Source: Hydrogenophaga sp. (GTDB taxonomy: Bacteria > Pseudomonadota > Gammaproteobacteria > Burkholderiales > Burkholderiaceae_C). From it: 36,619 nt of DNA. How positions within the stretch are numbered: position 1 is the stretch's first letter; every line of letters begins with the position of its first letter. Under the pieces are notes generated by a model. The model was not told where the DNA came from. It was given only the letters and a program-made list of their open reading frames with translations, and did not search any database. Positions 35,751 to 36,619 of this stretch are shown here, piece after piece. The stretch lies in the NCBI GenBank assembly GCA_020723845.1, contig DYIC01000005.1, positions 30,947 to 67,565 on the forward strand, read 5' to 3'. The position numbers and the translations under genes are program-made.

Positions 35751-36383
35751 ATGAGTCATTCGTGCTGTGAAACCGGATGCGCCGCGCCAGCGGCGACGGC
35801 CAATCCTCGCTATCGCCGTATCCTCTGGGCGGCATTGTGGATCAACGCGGCGATGTTCGTCGTCGAGTTGGTCAGTGGCTGGCGCGCGGGGTCGGTGTCG
35901 CTGCTGGCGGACGCGATCGACTTCTTTGGCGATGCGGCCAACTACGGCGTGTCACTGGCGGTGCTGGGCCTGTCGCTGGCGTGGCGGGCTCGGGCGGCGG
36001 CGCTCAAGGGTCTGACCATGGGCGCATTTGGGGTGTTCGTCCTGGCCCGCGCGGCGTGGACGATCGCCACCGGCGGGGTGCCCGAGCCGTTGACGATGGG
36101 CGTCGTGGGCGCCTTGGCGCTGCTGGCCAACGTGTCGGTGGCGGTGATGCTCTATGCTTGGCGCGAGGGCGACGCGAATATGCGCTCGGTGTGGCTGTGT
36201 AGCCGCAACGATGCCATCGGCAACGTGGCCGTGATGGCGGCGGCGCTGGGCGTCTTTGGCACCGGCCAGGGCTGGCCCGACGTGGCGGTGGCCTCGATCA
36301 TGGGCGCTTTGGCGCTCAGCGCCGCTTGGAGCGTTCTGCGGCAAGCGCGTGTCGAGTTGCAAGCCGTTGCCGCATCTCGATGA
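35751..36383 (+). CDS. CDF-like heavy-metal cation transporter (short form)
   Basis: This 210-residue membrane protein has about six helices and the cation-efflux pattern SVSLLADAIDFFGDAANYGVSLAVLGLSLAW (about 43-73) and, near the end, SVWLCSRNDAIGNVAVMAAALG (about 145-166). It would export Cd, Zn or Pb across the inner membrane using the proton gradient. Asp replaces the usual first His of the helix-2 pair and Ser/Asn that of helix 5. The C-terminal cytoplasmic metal-binding domain of CzcD is absent, while the N-terminus has clustered Cys (SHSCCETGC). Expression should depend on the divergent CadR-type regulator. The ATG is 33 bases after the -10; an open frame extends upstream but precedes the promoter. 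Confidence 0.8.
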   Translation: MSHSCCETGCAAPAATANPRYRRILWAALWINAAMFVVELVSGWRAGSVSLLADAIDFFGDAANYGVSLAVLGLSLAWRARAAALKGLTMGAFGVFVLARAAWTIATGGVPEPLTMGVVGALALLANVSVAVMLYAWREGDANMRSVWLCSRNDAIGNVAVMAAALGVFGTGQGWPDVAVASIMGALALSAAWSVLRQARVELQAVAASR

Positions 36384-36453
36384 GCGGCGCGGTGTGCCCC
36401 TGCCGATGACACCGATCGACGATAGCTGTCCCGTCCCGGATGATGATTGACCG

Positions 36454-36546
36454 TCAGCGGTGGCCTTTGAAATCTTCATTCGAGCAACCGCTGTGGCCAT
36501 ATCCATTCATGGGCGACCGCCGATCCCGCGCCCCTTCGTGCGTCAT
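36454..36546 (-). CDS. Possible small ORF overlapping the end of the edge gene
   Basis: A 30-codon frame begins MTHEGARDRRSPMNGYGHSG and ends NEDFKGHR. Its ATG overlaps the stop of the upstream partial gene as ATGA, a coupling arrangement used several times in this window. I do not recognise it, and codon use is unremarkable. It could be chance. The rest of the stretch from the transporter stop to here shows no other supported gene. Confidence 0.22.
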   Translation of the reverse strand: MTHEGARDRRSPMNGYGHSGCSNEDFKGHR

Positions 36547-36619
36547 GCCAGTGTTTCCACCTCCAACCCCACCACGCGGCGGCTGTCCCGGCTGAACTCG
36601 ATGCCCACCAAGTGGATGG
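36543..36619 (-). CDS. C-terminal end of an unrecognised protein (edge-truncated)
   Basis: On the minus strand the frame is open from the right edge and ends in TGA at 36543-36545. The visible 24 residues read IHLVGIEFSRDSRRVVGLEV then ETLA. They do not match a family I can name. The bulk of the gene is outside the window. Alternating hydrophobic and charged residues look like a beta-strand-rich end of a real protein, but support is thin. Confidence 0.4.
   Translation of the reverse strand, partial: IHLVGIEFSRDSRRVVGLEVETLA

Overview
The window is a GC-rich (roughly two thirds G+C by eye), gene-dense stretch of bacterial chromosome. Gene content and order (hflK-hflC-hisZ-purA, ilvB-ilvH-ilvC-pssA-leuA, nadE next to a P-II gene, a PhaR-type polyhydroxyalkanoate regulator, a bpt-aat pair) point to a betaproteobacterium of the order Burkholderiales, most like Comamonadaceae. 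The genus cannot be fixed from sequence reading alone. Almost everything is core housekeeping. There is no prophage, insertion sequence, integron or CRISPR array.

Layout. 1-5847 (+): the end of hflK, then hflC, hisZ, purA, a phosphoribosyltransferase and a cystathionine beta-lyase gene that overlaps it. 5898-7253: divergent tesA-like esterase and ybbA-like ABC ATPase. 7263-10177 (+): rlmB, phaR-like regulator, rimO. 10214-10638: a two-way terminator and two identical tRNA-Leu(CAG) genes on the minus strand, each with its own -10 box. 10639-13482 (+): rnr and a YggT-family membrane protein. 13531-16663 (-): molybdenum cofactor genes moaA-mobA-moeA. 16762-17914 (+): a TlpA-like thioredoxin and ppa. 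17893-19119 (-): a FemAB/GNAT-like protein. 19118-21442 (+): nadE, a frameshifted remnant of a Uma2-type endonuclease gene, and a P-II gene. 21466-22607 (-): RDD membrane protein and LOG-family hydrolase. 22927-29070 (+): the branched-chain amino-acid block ilvB-ilvH-ilvC, pssA, then a leucine-rich leader peptide, an attenuator and leuA. 29223-30371 (+): a D,D-peptidase. 30350-33370 (-): an IclR regulator, the N-degron transferases bpt and aat, and nth. 33419-34669 (+): a class I aminotransferase. 34651-35681 (-): a hemerythrin-like protein and a CadR/PbrR-type MerR regulator. 35751-36383 (+): a CDF-like cation transporter behind a MerR-type operator. The right edge holds the end of an unrecognised minus-strand gene and a possible small ORF.

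How parts work together. IlvB/IlvH/IlvC make the shared valine/isoleucine intermediates, and LeuA branches to leucine under what looks like classical ribosome-mediated attenuation. MoaA, MobA and MoeA act in molybdenum cofactor assembly. Bpt and Aat both append leucine (or phenylalanine) from tRNA to protein N-termini to mark them for ClpAP. The MerR regulator and cation transporter form a divergent metal-response module.

The items most worth a second look are the leuA leader/attenuator with an apparently leaderless leader peptide, alternative RNA pairings between ilvB and ilvH, the Uma2 remnant, the hemerythrin-like protein that lacks most metal ligands, and the head-on start codons of nadE and its divergent neighbour. 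I found no clear undescribed multi-gene system; this is mainly an ordinary core region.
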